This document shows, in pieces, positions 48,907 through 61,156 of a stretch of DNA of 64,000 nt. The DNA is taken from contig CAWIFM010000003.1 of NCBI GenBank assembly GCA_963835525.1, positions 310,001 through 374,000 of the forward strand. The letters are read 5' to 3'. Below the pieces are notes generated by a model. The model was not told the DNA's origin and did not search any database. It saw nothing but the letters and a program-made list of their open reading frames with translations. Position 1 is the first letter of the stretch. Each line of letters starts with the position of its first letter. This DNA is from DASSUW01 sp963835525 (GTDB lineage: Bacteria; Actinomycetota; Thermoleophilia; Solirubrobacterales; Solirubrobacteraceae). The translations under genes and the position numbers were made by a program.

Positions 48907-49143
48907 CACAACTCGCTGGATCTCAGAGCCGCAAGGGATTACTGAGGCCGGGGGGACCAACTCCGGCGCCCCTCACGACGGTGTCACGGTGTGGATTCCG
49001 CTCCAGCGGGGTCCAGCACCGGCTGGCTAGCGGCCGGACACCTCCAGGGTCCCGCAATAACTGTCACTCAACTTCGGACCACCCCCTTTCTCTGGTAGGG
49101 GGAGAGTAGCGAACTGAGAGGACGGGGACGACTGGTCGCCGGG
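48907..49143. other. Intergenic region, possible structured RNA
   Basis: 237 bp between the M48 terminator and the gyrA stop, with no convincing reading frame. Several short hairpins are visible: CCCCCT (49084-49089 region) with AGGGGG, and an imperfect CCGGC/GCCGG stem near 49019-49037. No tRNA, SRP RNA or other known RNA is recognised. The CCCCCT/AGGGGG hairpin may end gyrA transcription. Confidence 0.35.
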
Positions 49144-54116
<4,973 letters not shown>

Positions 54117-54140
54117 GATGCCTTTCGTCTCACACAAGCG

Positions 54141-54181
54141 ACGCCCCAGCGGGGGGACACGGTCCCCCAGGGCCGGGGCGT
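54141..54181 (-). promoter_or_regulatory. Nested hairpin in the gyrB leader
   Basis: Outer stem ACGCCCC with GGGGCGT (54141-54147/54175-54181) encloses an inner stem GGGGGAC with GTCCCCC (54152-54158/54162-54168). It lies immediately upstream of gyrB and downstream of a possible -10 box (TAGAAT, 54200-54205 on the minus strand). It could modulate gyrB expression; this is inferred. Confidence 0.5.
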
Positions 54182-54278
54182 AGCCATAACGTGGTCATGA
54201 TTCTAGCAGGCGGACCCCCTCGATCCGCTAGTTCAGGCGTAACAAAAGTGCTGCAAAATCGCCGAAAAATGCCTCGCA

Positions 54279-54590
54279 TCAGGGTTCCCTTATCGGCGCC
54301 TTCCGCGCTTGTACCCGCAACCGGCGGACGGCGGGCCTCCCGAGCGCCCGGTTGAGACGCTCGACGACCAGCTCGGACATGAGGTCGAGCTCCTGTGCGC
54401 GCACCGCCTCGGGGCACGCCACGAGCACCTCGCCCTCACGCTCGGCCCAGGGCTCGCTGTGCGGCGCGAAGGTCGCGCCGGCGGCCTCCGGCCACGCGCG
54501 CTGGACCTCCGCGAGGAGGGTCGCGGGCGCCAGCCGGCCGGTCAGCGCCGCCAGCGCGCCGGAAACCGGAGTGAGCGCGCGGCGTCTCAC
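54279..54590 (-). CDS. DciA-like protein (DUF721)
   Basis: The 103-residue product has the DUF721/DciA pattern: ALTGRLAPATLLAEVQRAWP, EAAGATFAPHSEPWAEREGE, VLVACPEAVRAQELDLMSEL. DciA loads the replicative helicase DnaB in bacteria that lack DnaC/DnaI. GTG 54590 overlaps the recF stop (GTGA), and the frame upstream to 55559 belongs to recF. The place next to dnaN-recF-gyrB fits a replication role. Confidence 0.83.
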   Translation of the reverse strand: MRRRALTPVSGALAALTGRLAPATLLAEVQRAWPEAAGATFAPHSEPWAEREGEVLVACPEAVRAQELDLMSELVVERLNRALGRPAVRRLRVQARKAPIREP

Positions 54591-55696
54591 GCCGCCCGCT
54601 CGTCGGCCGCCTGCAGCACCCGGCCCTCGGCGATCGCCACGCGCTCGACGCCGGGGTCCTCGGCGCCCGGCACGTGACCCAGCTCGGTGGCCGTGACGAC
54701 GCTCTGGCCCGCACCGCGCAGCACCTCGACGAGCCGCCCGCGGCGCGTGGCGTCGAGCTCGCTCATCACGTCGTCGAGCAGCAGGAGCGGCGGAGCGCCA
54801 CGCTCGGCCGCCAGCTCCTCGCGCTCGGCGAGCAGCAGCGCCAGCAGCCCGAGCCGGACCTGCCCGCGCGAGCCGTAGGACCGCAGCTCGCGGCCCTCGC
54901 GGCGCAGCGCCAGGTCGTCGCGGTGGGGCCCGTGGCCGGTGAAGCCGCGTTCGAGGTCGCCGTCCGTGCGCTCGGCGAGCTCGGCGGCCAGCTCGTCCGC
55001 GGACCCGGCCTTCGAGCGCGGCCGGTACGCGAGCTCGACCTCGCCCTCGAGGCCGAGCGTCCCGGCGTGGCTCGCGAAGCGCTCGCGCAGGCGAGCGACG
55101 ACCTCGGCCCGGTCGCGCATCAGCTCGACGCCGTGGCGGGCGAGCGCCGCGTCCCAGGCGGGCAGCGAGCCGCGGCCGGCCCGGCCTGCCCGCACGGCGG
55201 CGATCAGGGCGTTGCGCTGGGCGAGCGCGGCGGAGTACTCGCGCCTGGTGCCGGCACGCGCCGGCCAGAGCGCGGCCACGACCTGGTCGAGATGGGCCCG
55301 GCGCAGCGCGGGGGCGCCGAGCACGAGGTCGAGCCGGTCGGGCAGGAAGACGGCCACCAGCGGCCGCGCCGGCGAGTCGGTCAGCCGCTCGACGGCCGCG
55401 CCGTCGGCGCGCAGCCGCTTCGCTTCGCCGGGCTGGAACCCGACGCTCACCTCGTGGCGGCCCTGGTCGTCCTCGGTCTCGAGCTCGAGCCGCGTGAGCT
55501 GAGCGCCGAAGCGCACCACCTCGCGCTCGTTGGCGGTCCGGCACGACCGTCCGGTGCACGCGAAGTACAGGCCCTCGAGCAGGTTCGTCTTGCCGGCCCC
55601 GTTGCGGCCGGCGATGACGGTGAGGCCGGGCCCCGGCCGCAGCTCAGCCGCTTCGTAGGACCGGAAGTCCCGCAGCGTGAGCCGCGTAACCCTCAC
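54587..55696 (-). CDS. recF: DNA replication and repair protein RecF
   Basis: RecF is an SMC-like ATPase that directs RecA loading at gaps. The 369-residue product has Walker A in VIAGRNGAGKTNLLEGL (about residues 29-42), the signature region SYGSRGQVRLGLLALLLAER and Walker B LLLLDDVMSELDATRRGRLV. Length is normal. ATG 55696 shares bases with the dnaN stop, and the gene overlaps the DciA-like gene by 4 bases. Confidence 0.94.
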   Translation of the reverse strand: MRVTRLTLRDFRSYEAAELRPGPGLTVIAGRNGAGKTNLLEGLYFACTGRSCRTANEREVVRFGAQLTRLELETEDDQGRHEVSVGFQPGEAKRLRADGAAVERLTDSPARPLVAVFLPDRLDLVLGAPALRRAHLDQVVAALWPARAGTRREYSAALAQRNALIAAVRAGRAGRGSLPAWDAALARHGVELMRDRAEVVARLRERFASHAGTLGLEGEVELAYRPRSKAGSADELAAELAERTDGDLERGFTGHGPHRDDLALRREGRELRSYGSRGQVRLGLLALLLAEREELAAERGAPPLLLLDDVMSELDATRRGRLVEVLRGAGQSVVTATELGHVPGAEDPGVERVAIAEGRVLQAADERAA

Positions 55697-56802
55697 ACGT
55701 TGAGCCTGATGGGCATCAGCAGGTACTGGAAGCCGCTGCCGTCGGCGGCCTCGATCAGGCCGGGGCGCAACGGCGAGATGAGCTTCAGCACCAGGTCGCC
55801 GCCGTCGAGCGCCTCGAGCCCGTCGCGCAGGAACTCGGGGTTGAACCCGATCTCCAGCGGCTCGCCCTGGAACGGTACGGGCACGGTCTCGCGCGCCTCG
55901 CCCACGTCGGGCGTGCGCGCCGACACCGTCAGCTCGCCCTCGGAGAAGCTCAGCCGCAGCGGCGCGTTCTTCTGCGCGAGCAGCGAGATGCGGCGCACCA
56001 CGTCGGCGATCTCGGTCCCGGCCAGCTGCAGCTGGTGCTCGTAGGCCTCGGGCAGCAGGGTGCGCACGTTCGGGAACTGGCCGTCGATCAGGCGCGAGGA
56101 CAGGACCACGCTCGCCGCCTCGAAGACGACCTGGTTCGAGCGCAGGGACACGGCGATCCGGTCCGCGCCCTCGTGCTGGACGATCCGGGTCAGCTCCTGC
56201 AGCGCCCGGGCCGGCACGTTGGCCTCGAAGGAACGCGACAGCGGCGCCTCGAGCGTCGTGTCCTTGACGGCCAGGCGGTAGGAGTCGGTCGCCGCCATCC
56301 GCAGCTCCTGCTCGGTCGCCGAGACCAGCACGCCGGTCAGCACCGGGCGCGTCTCGTCCCGCGACGCGGCGCGAGCGACCTTCAGCACCGTCTCGACGAG
56401 CGCGGGCCCCGGGACGTCGAGCTGCTCGTCGCCGCCCGGCTCCGGCAGCGGCGGGAAGTCCTCGAGCCGCAGGGTGCGGATGTGGAAGGTCGCGGAGCCG
56501 GACGTGAGCTCGACGTCCTGCTCGGCGGCGCGCAGCTCGAGCGTGAGCTCGTCGGCCGGGAGGGCGCGCACGACGTCGACCAGCAGGCGCGCCGGCAGGA
56601 CGACGGCGCCCTCGCGCACGACCTCGCCCTGGAGCGGCACGCGGAGCCCGATCTCCATGTCGGTGGCGCGCAGCTCGATCCCGTCGCTCGCCGCTTGGAG
56701 CTGCACGCCCGACAGCGCCTGCACGGCGCTGCGGGTGGAGGCTGCGCGGGTGACGGTCTGGAGCTGGTGGAAGAGGGCGTCGCGTCGGGTTGTGAGCTTC
56801 AT
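55693..56802 (-). CDS. dnaN: DNA polymerase III sliding clamp (beta subunit)
   Basis: DnaN is the ring-shaped processivity clamp. The 369-residue product starts MKLTTRRDALFHQLQTVTRA and has three clamp domains; recognisable parts are ALSGVQLQAASDGIELRATD, TRPVLTGVLVSATEQELRMA, DSYRLAVKDTTL and the C-terminal FQYLLMPIRLNV. Length is standard. It lies 163 bp from dnaA on the same strand and overlaps recF by 4 bases. Confidence 0.96.
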   Translation of the reverse strand: MKLTTRRDALFHQLQTVTRAASTRSAVQALSGVQLQAASDGIELRATDMEIGLRVPLQGEVVREGAVVLPARLLVDVVRALPADELTLELRAAEQDVELTSGSATFHIRTLRLEDFPPLPEPGGDEQLDVPGPALVETVLKVARAASRDETRPVLTGVLVSATEQELRMAATDSYRLAVKDTTLEAPLSRSFEANVPARALQELTRIVQHEGADRIAVSLRSNQVVFEAASVVLSSRLIDGQFPNVRTLLPEAYEHQLQLAGTEIADVVRRISLLAQKNAPLRLSFSEGELTVSARTPDVGEARETVPVPFQGEPLEIGFNPEFLRDGLEALDGGDLVLKLISPLRPGLIEAADGSGFQYLLMPIRLNV

Positions 56803-56965
56803 GAAAGGGATCGCCTCTGATTCACGATGAAGATGATGAAACGGTATTCATGGTCATCGGGGCTGTTGATGGTGTGCACAGCTCGCGCATTCGGCGCTGC
56901 GCCGCGGAATCGGCGCGCACACAGGGCTGTGCATGAACCCCTGAGTCTTTCAGGTGCCCCGGACC
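56803..56965. other. dnaA-dnaN intergenic region, candidate replication origin
   Basis: In many actinobacteria oriC lies between dnaA and dnaN. Here the region has an unusually AT-rich stretch for this genome (about 56806-56860), a possible unwinding element. It also has TGTG/CACA cores of DnaA-box type at 56873-56880 (TGTGCACA), 56918-56923 and 56928-56931. No perfect TTATCCACA box is present. A small hairpin CCTGA/TCAGG (56939-56953 area) may end dnaA. Confidence 0.5.
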
Positions 56966-58285
56966 TCACCGGCGTCCGCCGAGCTCTGTCGTCAGGCGCC
57001 GAACGGTGTCGTACGCCTCGGGATCGCTGGCCATGCGCTCGGCCGTCCTGCGGCAGGCGTGCATGACCGTGGTGTGGTTGCGGCCACCGAAGGCGCGGCC
57101 GATCGCGGGCAGCGTCTGGTCGGTCAGCTCGCGCGCGAGGTACATGGCGACCTGTCGTGGCCAGGCGACCGGCGCCGCCCGGCTCGTCGACAGGAGCTCG
57201 TCCATCGAGAGGCCGAACGCCTCGCAGGTGTGCTGTTGGATGTCGCGGACGCTGAAGCGGTGCACGCGCGTGCCGGGATAGAGGCCGGCGAGGACCTCGG
57301 AGGCCAGCTCCGCCGTCACCGGCCGCCCCGTGAGCGAGCCGTAGGCGACGACGCGGATCAGCGCGCCCTCGAGCGCGCGGATGTTGCTGTCGACGTGCTC
57401 GGCGATCAGGTCGACGGCGTCCGGGTCGATGCCCTCGAGCGCGTCCTGCTGGACCCGCTTGCGCAGGATGGTGCGGCGCGTGCCGGCGTCGGGCGGCCGC
57501 ACGTCGGTCACCAGGCCGGCCTCGAATCGTTCGCGCAGCCGGTCCTCGAGCGCGTCGAGGTCGCGCGGGAGGCGGTCCGACGTGAGGACGAGCTGGGCGC
57601 CGGCGCCGTGGAGCGCGTTGAAGGTGTGGAAGAACTCCTGCTCGGTCCGCGCCTTGCTCTGGAGGAACTGGACGTCGTCGACGAGCAGGACGTCGACGCC
57701 GCGGTAGGCCGCCTTGAACTCCTCGAGCGCGTGGGTGTGGAGCGCGCCGACGAACTGGTCCGTGAAGGCCTCGACCGTCGTGTAGAGGACGGTGAGCCCG
57801 TCGCCGTGCTCGGCCAGGTAGTTGCCGATGGAGTGGAGCAGGTGGGTCTTGCCGAGCCCGGGCGGCCCGCAGATGAAGAGCGGGTTGTAGGCGAGCCCGG
57901 GCATCTCGGCCACGGCGAGCGCCGCGCCGTGGGCGAGCCGGTTGGCGTCGCCGATGACGAACTGGTCGAACGTGTACCGCGGGTTCAGCTCGGCGCCGGT
58001 GAAGACACGCGCGGGCGCGCGTGCCGGCGCGTGCGTGCCGGGCGCGACGACCTTGATGCGCGTGCCCGCCCCCAGCACGGCCTTGGCGCACGCGGCGAGC
58101 AGGCGCGCGAAGCTGGCCTCGACCCAGGCGCGACTCTCCGCCGGCGCCTCGATGACCAGTGTGTGGTCCTCCATGTGCCGCGCGACGAGCGGCTCGAGCC
58201 AGAGCTGCCACGTGGAGTCGCCGACCGCCCGGCGCATCTCCTGGCGGATGCGCCCCCAGGCATGCTGTACGTCGACGTCGGACAC
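56966..58285 (-). CDS. dnaA: Chromosomal replication initiator DnaA
   Basis: DnaA opens the origin and controls its own gene. From GTG 58285 (VSDVDVQHAWGRIRQEMRRA) the product has 439 residues. Domain I is followed by a short linker. Domain III has Walker A ICGPPGLGKTHLLHSIGNYL and Walker B VDVLLVDDVQFLQSKARTEQ. Domain IV has the DnaA signature FGGRNHTTVMHACRRTAER. The longer frame to 58720 overlaps rpmH on the other strand and is rejected. The gene is divergent from rpmH, and the 273-bp gap holds an array of DnaA-box-like cores. Confidence 0.96.
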   Translation of the reverse strand: MSDVDVQHAWGRIRQEMRRAVGDSTWQLWLEPLVARHMEDHTLVIEAPAESRAWVEASFARLLAACAKAVLGAGTRIKVVAPGTHAPARAPARVFTGAELNPRYTFDQFVIGDANRLAHGAALAVAEMPGLAYNPLFICGPPGLGKTHLLHSIGNYLAEHGDGLTVLYTTVEAFTDQFVGALHTHALEEFKAAYRGVDVLLVDDVQFLQSKARTEQEFFHTFNALHGAGAQLVLTSDRLPRDLDALEDRLRERFEAGLVTDVRPPDAGTRRTILRKRVQQDALEGIDPDAVDLIAEHVDSNIRALEGALIRVVAYGSLTGRPVTAELASEVLAGLYPGTRVHRFSVRDIQQHTCEAFGLSMDELLSTSRAAPVAWPRQVAMYLARELTDQTLPAIGRAFGGRNHTTVMHACRRTAERMASDPEAYDTVRRLTTELGGRR

Positions 58286-58558
58286 GTGCGCGCGGAAGGG
58301 CCTCCTCCGGGTGGAGAGGTCGCGGTTCGGACGATGGGACTGGGGGCCTCGCAGCGCCCCGGAGCCGCGAACATAGCAAAGCCCCGGCGGGCGGAACGCC
58401 GGGTTTCGGAGTGACCTCGCAAATCGCGAAAGTTCGCCCGCGAGGGGTCTGTGCACGGGTGTGTACAGCGTGTGCGCAGGCCTGTGCGAACCGCTCTCGG
58501 TATCCTGTGGCGCCGTTGCCTGGCGGGCCGCCCTGGCCCGTGGCGAAGGAGCCTGAAC
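58286..58558. promoter_or_regulatory. dnaA-rpmH intergenic region with phased TGTG cores (origin candidate)
   Basis: 273 bp between the divergent dnaA and rpmH starts. TGTG cores, the invariant part of DnaA boxes, occur at 58450, 58460, 58471, 58483 and 58506, the first four about one helical turn apart. Three fit TGTGnnnA. No perfect consensus box is seen. A possible rpmH -10 box (TATCCT) is at 58501-58506. Confidence 0.5.
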
Positions 58559-58693
58559 GTGAAGCGCACCTACCAGCCCAAGAAGCGCAAGCGCGCCCGC
58601 ACCCACGGATTTCGTGCGCGCATGAGCACGCGCGCGGGGCGCCTCGTGCTCAAGCGTCGCCGCGACAAGGGCCGCAAGCGCCTGACCGTCTGA
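58559..58693 (+). CDS. rpmH: Ribosomal protein bL34
   Basis: The 44-residue product (VKRTYQPKKRKRARTHGFRA, RMSTRAGRLVLKRRRDKGRK) is bL34 of the large subunit. GTG 58559 follows AAGGAG 7 bp upstream. It heads the conserved origin-proximal operon rpmH-rnpA-yidD-yidC-jag. Confidence 0.97.
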   Translation: MKRTYQPKKRKRARTHGFRARMSTRAGRLVLKRRRDKGRKRLTV

Positions 58694-58697
58694 GCTC

Positions 58698-59069
58698 GTG
58701 AGCGCGCAGCGTGGCCCCAAGCGGCGCCGCCTGTCGCGGAGTGCCGAGTTCGAACGCGTCTACCGGCAAGGGCGCTCGAAGGGCAACCGGTACCTGGTCC
58801 TATACGCGTTCCCCCGCGAGGAGGAGAGCGACGAGGGACCGCGACTCGGCCTGTCGGTCGGCCGCCGCGTCGGCGGGGCCGTCGATCGCACGCGCGTGAA
58901 GCGCGTGCTGCGCGAGGCGTTCTGGGAGGAGGCCCAGCGGCTGCCCGCCGGCTCGGACTACGTCGTCGTCGCTCGCCCGGAGTCGCTCGCCCTGACCGAG
59001 CGTGAGGGCGAGTCGGGGATCCGCGCAGCGCTTGCGGAGCTCGTCGACGCCGTGGGGGAGGCCGTGTGA
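58698..59069 (+). CDS. rnpA: Ribonuclease P protein component
   Basis: RnpA is the protein subunit of RNase P, which processes tRNA 5' ends. The 123-residue product has LSRSAEFERVYRQGRSKGNR, LGLSVGRRVGGAVDRTRVKR and VLREAFWEEAQRLPAGSDYV. The RNR motif appears as DRTRVKR. A GTG start, 4 bp after rpmH. Overlaps yidD by 4 bases. Confidence 0.93.
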   Translation: MSAQRGPKRRRLSRSAEFERVYRQGRSKGNRYLVLYAFPREEESDEGPRLGLSVGRRVGGAVDRTRVKRVLREAFWEEAQRLPAGSDYVVVARPESLALTEREGESGIRAALAELVDAVGEAV

Positions 59070-59302
59070 TCGCGCTGATCCGCGCCTACCAGCGCTTCGT
59101 CTCCCCGCTCTTCCCGCGCCGCTGCAAGTACCACCCGACGTGCTCGGCCTACGCCGTGCAGGCGATCGAGAGCTACGGCATACTGCGCGGCTCCGTGCTC
59201 GCGGCCTGGCGGCTGCTGCGCTGCAATCCCTTCAGCCACGGCGGGTATGACCCCGTCTCGGCGCAGACCCTCTTCCGGGCGTCACACTCACAGCTCTCGT
59301 GA
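59066..59302 (+). CDS. yidD: Membrane protein insertion efficiency factor YidD
   Basis: The 78-residue product has the YidD pattern LIRAYQRFVSPLFPRRCKYH, PTCSAYAVQAIESYGILRGS and RCNPFSHGGYDPV, including the conserved cysteines. YidD assists YidC-dependent membrane insertion. It starts with GTG 59066 overlapping rnpA and overlaps yidC. Confidence 0.92.
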   Translation: MIALIRAYQRFVSPLFPRRCKYHPTCSAYAVQAIESYGILRGSVLAAWRLLRCNPFSHGGYDPVSAQTLFRASHSQLS

Positions 59303-60177
59303 TCGCGAACATCTTCCAGCCGCTGATCGACTTCTTCGAGCAGATCCTGCTCTGGTTCCACGACGTCGGCCTGAGCTGGGGCTGGTCGATCATCGCGATG
59401 ACCGTGGTCGTCCGGGCCGCGCTCCTTCCGCTGACCTTCAAGCAGTTCAAGTCGATGCAGGCGCTCGCCTCCCACGCGCCCGAGATGAAGAAGCTCCAGG
59501 ACCGCTACAAGCACGACAAGGAGCGGCTCAACCAGGAGATGATGAAGTTCTACCGGGAGAACAAGATCAACCCGTTCGCGTCTTGTCTCCCGCTCCTGGC
59601 GCAGCTCCCGGTCTTCCTGTCGCTCTTCTACATGCTGCAGAAGGACCTGCGGCTCGACATCTGTCCCGAGGTCAACCCGCCGGGGACGGCGAACCCGCAA
59701 CCGTGCGGCGAGGGCGGCGACGCCAGCTTCTTCTTCATCCCGGACCTGACGGACAAGGCCACAGGCACCGTCCTCATCGTCCTGATCATCCTCTACGTCG
59801 GCTCGCAGCTGCTGTCGACGCTGCTGATGTCGACGACGACGGACCGGACGCAGCGGATGATCTTCCTGGCGCTGCCGTTCTTCTTCGTCATCTTCATCAT
59901 CAACTTCCCGGCGGGCCTGCTCGTCTACTGGATCACCACGAACCTGTGGACGATCGTGCAGCAGGCGATCATCCGGAAGCGGCTCGGACCGATGAGGCCA
60001 CCGGGCCAGGAAGGCGGCATGGGACTGGGAGAGCTCTTGCGAGGCGGCAGCGGGGGTGGTACGCCCGCGACCGCGACGGCCGGGAGCGGGAACGGCAACC
60101 CGCCCAAGGGTAAGCCGAGCGGACCGCCGCCGGCGCCTCCGCGCCGCAAGAAGAAACGTTCGGGGAGGCGCCGATGA
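59299..60177 (+). CDS. yidC: Membrane protein insertase YidC
   Basis: The 292-residue insertase has about five transmembrane segments (for example 24-46, 110-130, 148-168, 185-205, 210-225) and the YidC/Oxa1 core: LPLTFKQFKSMQALASHAPE, YRENKINPFASCLPLLAQLP, LPFFFVIFIINFPAGLLVYW. The hydrophilic groove Arg appears in the first core helix region. The C-terminus is a Gly-rich then Lys/Arg tail (RRKKKRSGRRR), likely ribosome-binding. No lipoprotein signal is present. It overlaps jag by 4 bases. Confidence 0.95.
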   Translation: MIANIFQPLIDFFEQILLWFHDVGLSWGWSIIAMTVVVRAALLPLTFKQFKSMQALASHAPEMKKLQDRYKHDKERLNQEMMKFYRENKINPFASCLPLLAQLPVFLSLFYMLQKDLRLDICPEVNPPGTANPQPCGEGGDASFFFIPDLTDKATGTVLIVLIILYVGSQLLSTLLMSTTTDRTQRMIFLALPFFFVIFIINFPAGLLVYWITTNLWTIVQQAIIRKRLGPMRPPGQEGGMGLGELLRGGSGGGTPATATAGSGNGNPPKGKPSGPPPAPPRRKKKRSGRRR

Positions 60178-60632
60178 GCGAAGCCGCCGACCGCATCGAG
60201 GAGCTGCTCGGCAAGGTGACCGAGGCGCTCGGGCTCGATGCCGACCTGGCCATCGAGGAGAACGACGACGGGATCCGGGCGACGCTCGAGGGCGACGACC
60301 TGGGCCTGTTCATCGGCCGCCACGGCCAGACGATCGACGCCGTGCAGCATCTCGCCTTCAAGATCGCCAACCGCGACGCGGGGCGGGATTCGGCCGTGCG
60401 CGTGACGGTCGACGCCGCCGGCTACCGCGAGCGGCGCGAGGAGATGCTGCACCGTCAGGCCGACCAGGCCGCGTCGCGCGCGGCCCGCTCGGGACGTCCG
60501 GTGGCGCTGGATGCGATGAGCGCGACCGAGCGCAAGGTCGTGCACGAGCATCTGAAGGATCGCGACGACGTCGAGACGTATTCCGAGGGGACCGAGCCGA
60601 ATCGGCACCTCGTCGTCGCGCCGCGGGATTAG
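60174..60632 (+). CDS. jag: KH/R3H RNA-binding protein Jag (KhpB)
   Basis: The 152-residue product has a KH domain with GLFIGRHGQTIDAVQHLAFK (about 45-70) and an R3H domain with MSATERKVVHEHLKDRDDVE, TYSEGTEPNRHLVV (about 118-148). The N-terminal Jag_N domain of Firmicutes is absent, as in other actinobacteria. Jag/KhpB is an RNA-binding protein linked to cell elongation. Last gene of the rpmH-jag unit; a palindromic repeat begins right after its stop. Confidence 0.92.
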   Translation: MSEAADRIEELLGKVTEALGLDADLAIEENDDGIRATLEGDDLGLFIGRHGQTIDAVQHLAFKIANRDAGRDSAVRVTVDAAGYRERREEMLHRQADQAASRAARSGRPVALDAMSATERKVVHEHLKDRDDVETYSEGTEPNRHLVVAPRD

Positions 60633-60753
60633 GAACGTCAACTGCGGCTGGGTGGGGTGGCGGGGGTGCATAAGTCCCCGATCTCCACGGATCGCGCGCT
60701 CTTTGGGGACTTATGCACCCCTCCGCGCCTCCCTCAATGCGGGGGTTGACGTT
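60633..60753. repeat. Palindromic element, copy 2
   Basis: Directly after the jag stop. Outer arms AACGTCAAC (60635-60643) and GTTGACGTT (60745-60753). Inner perfect 17-bp arms GGGGTGCATAAGTCCCC (60663-60679) and GGGGACTTATGCACCCC (60705-60721) around a 25-base loop. The first 21 bp are identical to copy 1 at 15496-15516. No transposase frame is present. It may end the jag transcript. Confidence 0.65.
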
Positions 60754-60781
60754 GTTTCACGTTTTTCTCCCCGGTGAAACA
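60753..60781. promoter_or_regulatory. parS-like half-sites split by 13 bp
   Basis: TGTTTCAC (60753-60760) and GTGAAACA (60774-60781) are the two halves of the canonical parS palindrome, which is normally contiguous. Thirteen bases (GTTTTTCTCCCCG) separate them. They lie 1.1 kb from parA and overlap the probable promoter of the LAGLIDADG-like gene (TACACT at 60784-60789). They could be a broken parS or only a hairpin. Confidence 0.4.
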
Positions 60782-60796
60782 CATACACTTCCCCGC

Positions 60797-61156
60797 ATGG
60801 ACCCGCATGACGAGGGCATCGTCGTCGGCCTGCTGGTCGGCGAAGGCCATTTCGGCGGCGACGGGCGCCAGCCGCAGGTGACGCTGCGCATGCACGTGCG
60901 TCACGAGGCGCTGATGCGCTGGCTCACGACACGCTTCCCGCGGTCCAAGCTCTACGGGCCCTACCACCACGGCGGCCGCCACTACTTCCAGTGGATGGCG
61001 CGCGGCGAGGCGCTCGTCGGCGACCTGCTGCCGCTGCTCGAGCGCCACATCACGCCCGAGCTCGACGCCCACGCCCACGAGCGGCTGGCGGCCATGACCG
61101 CCGACTACGCCGAGGCGATCGCGCGGCTGCGCGCCCGCGCTGCGCTGGCGGCGTGA
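60797..61156 (+). CDS. Small LAGLIDADG-type endonuclease-like protein
   Basis: From ATG 60797 the 119-residue product has one LAGLIDADG-like helix (IVVGLLVGEGHFGGDGRQP, residues about 8-26, with Gly-Glu-Gly-His-Phe as in many GEGxF variants). It continues with VTLRMHVRHEALMRWLTTRF and FQWMARGEALVGDLLPLLER. This is a single-motif homing-endonuclease fold, but it is not inside an intron or intein. It may act as a homodimer or be a domesticated DNA-binding protein. A longer frame to 60713 would run through the palindrome and is rejected. Its stop overlaps the rsmG start (GTGA). Confidence 0.68.
   Translation: MDPHDEGIVVGLLVGEGHFGGDGRQPQVTLRMHVRHEALMRWLTTRFPRSKLYGPYHHGGRHYFQWMARGEALVGDLLPLLERHITPELDAHAHERLAAMTADYAEAIARLRARAALAA

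Noticed and set aside
58286..58720. Extended dnaA start at 58720
   Set aside because: The added 145 residues are low-complexity and overlap rpmH on the opposite strand; conserved DnaA domain I begins at GTG 58285.
60713..60796. Upstream start of the LAGLIDADG-like gene
   Set aside because: It would translate the palindrome arm and the split parS site; ATG 60797 directly follows a -10 box and gives the conserved part.
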